Shown one piece after another: positions 6,101 to 6,387 of a DNA stretch of 6,387 nucleotides; within the stretch, counting starts at the first letter, position 1, and the number at the start of each line of letters is the position of its first letter. The translations under genes were made by a program, and so were the position numbers. Below the pieces are notes generated by a model. It saw only the letters and a list, made by a program, of their open reading frames with translations, searched no databases and was not told where the DNA came from. The DNA is from Pseudomonas sp. (GTDB lineage: Bacteria > Pseudomonadota > Gammaproteobacteria > Pseudomonadales > Pseudomonadaceae): positions 1 through 6,387 of the forward strand of contig JARDZH010000127.1 of assembly GCA_029240955.1 (NCBI GenBank), written 5' to 3'.

Positions 6101-6387
6101 CCTCTGTCGTCACCTTGCCGTTTCCGCCTGCAAGCTTTGCCGTGGGCCTGATGCTGTCGATGCATGACAGCGTGCGCGCGCTGAACGCCCTGCGCGACGG
6201 CGAAACGGAAGCAGCCAGCGTCTACGCACTGTCTTCGATGCTCAACAGCCTGGGAGCGGCGGGCGATCTGCACTCCGGAGTCAAAGGGTTCGGCGGGCCG
6301 CTCAAGCAGATCACTGCACGTCAGCGCGCCGAGCCACTCGCAGGTGCGCTGCAGCCGCTTCCATCCTTGCCGCGCTACGAAGAGCTG
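3133..6387 (+). CDS. Giant dermonecrotic-toxin-domain (DUF6543-like) protein, N-terminal part (partial, 3' end outside window)
   Basis: An unbroken plus-strand frame of 1085 codons runs off the window. The layout and motifs resemble the large Pseudomonas proteins annotated with a dermonecrotic toxin N-terminal domain (DUF6543): PDW plus helices, a VDPDHIII strand (689-696), a long helical part, GHISEQQ (801-807), LLYTPQAPDG (882-891) and FGSFSDSL (897-904). The biochemical activity of this family is not established as far as I know. Two tandem units are visible (about 294-580 and 627-935), and the second half of the unit seems to recur at 63-195. A hydrophobic stretch at about 982-1010, with PFPP at 996-999, looks able to meet a membrane. 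No signal peptide is seen, so export would need a dedicated system or partner. The ATG at 3133 is chosen for its GGAAG site; an ATG at 3079 would add 18 residues (MAPIKRQRLS...), and an in-frame TGA at 3037 bounds the frame. Codons such as ATA, CTA, AGA, AGG and TTA appear, suggesting weaker codon bias than the LPS genes. The C-terminus, where an effector domain would sit, is not visible. Confidence 0.88.
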   Translation, partial: MQTFTPVHPLPSETHPAAAAALRNLVALRSDLDAELAALPELPSCAPDETLEEPAIAELVQHVGDYWSSTSLTGESRYQKFCSAMQQALWDEVHLKVHERDLEPRHIACLPASSDAIGPDLTACGLYLQLADDEETQVSGALCLIHEQGQVLLTLPGASAIGFASLTEMRVTLAHWLNSPTLKHVLLNAIAQPHRDRLKAIDQDPDVYPEPYTAADFRLPDIQVAPFRHMLHSLLNKQLEDLRYACCQPGHGDSEGRGRQIKAAIDMDGLLGPSAMLELRERHYRQRRERQNLPDWIKFADRQQLDAYTEQVRHYDRTLATVLSVLGAAASPEHFAAAHVRRRLADDLGLDLDPTQVSISTRRTLPLTGETCTTVRTLVELALYGLHPDDLIPGSDFLNQTTLSLSGEVPESERSLPSVGYIAQLVDELDLRVRFGEYQRTAYDNPEHRRLIALLVRTRITTQAFAAKMQGHIRPADFSIIEAADTAGSAASPAPGIQQIRLAGRYTMGKLLVFCGNDEQGRPQRLVMVAADAPLSQRFKAFDNPRQLDHELLGWLSSDAMRDYLLSQVEVSDRAELGQLLAALKLKPYPESSFIQRVDLSDYEGGLQAFVEDHVRVALSEQARHTPDWYLQASRDQRRELLALEDAAAGALRNYNARPHTRVQPFEQYAHERASLQIARLLELPVGEVDPDHIIIYSERETVSYTDMLLNGYDDSLGLSRTAADTHAKFSGPTGVDLSKLTPERVTGSVRGKWLGDDYIALVKSTLLDADSSGYAYRRQTSLLITQLNMQAAALRSLLKGHISEQQYQWLRDAIDRAHLSDHYSRERYPLYPLQIHVDKPFIGSQLSGVDQLVIPDTRLTHVETVQGCIAVLPTQIRQAALLYTPQAPDGIEFRLFGSFSDSLHAPGMLDYYKARCRTRSHKTLALFLADMRNGNANKAPFLPKDAITDFADTCFNRPILRRLRDVEETTTGRSELLTRLVWTTVEIIASVVTLPFPPASFAVGLMLSMHDSVRALNALRDGETEAASVYALSSMLNSLGAAGDLHSGVKGFGGPLKQITARQRAEPLAGALQPLPSLPRYEEL
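3319..3717 (+). repeat. Partial protein-level repeat 0 of the toxin-like gene (residues about 63-195)
   Basis: Seen only in the protein. VGDYW at 63-67, a helical stretch ending LEPRH (102-106), a strand pair around GALCLIHEQGQVLLTLPG (140-157) and then FASLTEMRVTLAHWL (163-177) follow the same order as the second half of the later units (VGYI, IRPAD, GKLLVF, FKAFDNPRQL). Identity is low, so this rests on pattern and order and is the least certain copy. Confidence 0.4.
4012..4872 (+). repeat. Protein-level repeat A of the toxin-like gene (residues about 294-580)
   Basis: Landmarks in order are PDW (294-296), LDLDPTQVSIS (350-360), VGYIAQLVDEL (419-429), RRLIALLV (449-456), MQGHIRPADF (469-478), GKLLVFCG (509-516), FKAFDNPRQL (539-548) and AMRDYLLSQV (560-569). 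The same landmarks occur in the same order in repeat B, offset by 330-337 residues over most of the unit. The DNA copies have diverged, so the duplication is old. Confidence 0.6.
5011..5937 (+). repeat. Protein-level repeat B of the toxin-like gene (residues about 627-935)
   Basis: Landmarks are PDW (627-629), GEVDPDHIIIYS (687-698), the helix after LTPERV (741-746), YRRQTSLLIT (777-786), LLKGHISEQQ (798-807), AALLYTPQAPDG (880-891) and FGSFSDSL (897-904). This is the copy closest to the family pattern as I know it. It has about 40 extra residues before the LLYTP strand compared with repeat A. Confidence 0.6.
6076..6162 (+). other. Hydrophobic, possibly membrane-active segment of the toxin-like protein (residues about 982-1010)
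   Basis: After the charged stretch RRLRDVEETTTGRSE (962-976), the residues from VWTTVEIIASVVTLP through FPPASFAVGLMLSM are almost free of charge (one Glu, E987), with prolines at the middle that could form a helical hairpin turn. The following part (1011-1056) is Ala/Ser/Gly-rich and helical. Such a segment behind the DUF6543-like units may insert into a membrane or be a buried helical pair. No function is shown. Confidence 0.5.

Overview
The window looks like chromosomal DNA of a Pseudomonas, most likely a plant-associated or fluorescent species. This is an inference from the moderately high G+C, the strong CTG/GCC/ATC codon preference, a lipopolysaccharide (LPS) core gene pair of the Pseudomonas type, and a very large protein of a toxin-like family best known to me from Pseudomonas. 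I could not search any database, so the species is not fixed.

Left part (1-2800), minus strand: two overlapping genes are read right to left. The first in the transcript is a complete 585-residue carbamoyltransferase of the NodU/CmcH/TobZ family (wapO-like). It is followed by a GT4 family glycosyltransferase (wapH-like) whose 3' end lies outside the window. The glycosyltransferase start codon sits inside the carbamoyltransferase gene with a 17-base overlap, so the two are almost certainly one operon. In Pseudomonas this pair belongs to the LPS core cluster. The first enzyme would put a carbamoyl group on a core sugar, and the second would add a sugar to the core.

Middle (2801-3132): a divergent intergenic region with no convincing gene. 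It holds a consensus -10 box (TATAAT) reading towards the carbamoyltransferase. The predicted leader of about 88 nt contains a perfect 6-bp hairpin just ahead of the ribosome binding site. Further right lies a small AT-rich island that may serve the divergent gene.

Right part (3133-6387), plus strand: one open frame of at least 1085 codons runs off the window. It encodes the N-terminal part of a giant protein resembling the Pseudomonas 'dermonecrotic toxin domain' (DUF6543-like) proteins. Reading it closely shows an internal duplication of about 330 residues (residues about 294-580 and 627-935), and the second half of that unit seems to occur a third time at residues 63-195. A hydrophobic helical segment follows near residues 982-1010. 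It has no signal peptide, and its C-terminal effector part, if any, is beyond the window.

The most interesting item is this large repetitive toxin-like protein, placed head-to-head with LPS core genes. Neither partial gene shows a frameshift or internal stop. No RNA genes, insertion sequences, CRISPR arrays or attachment sites were seen.
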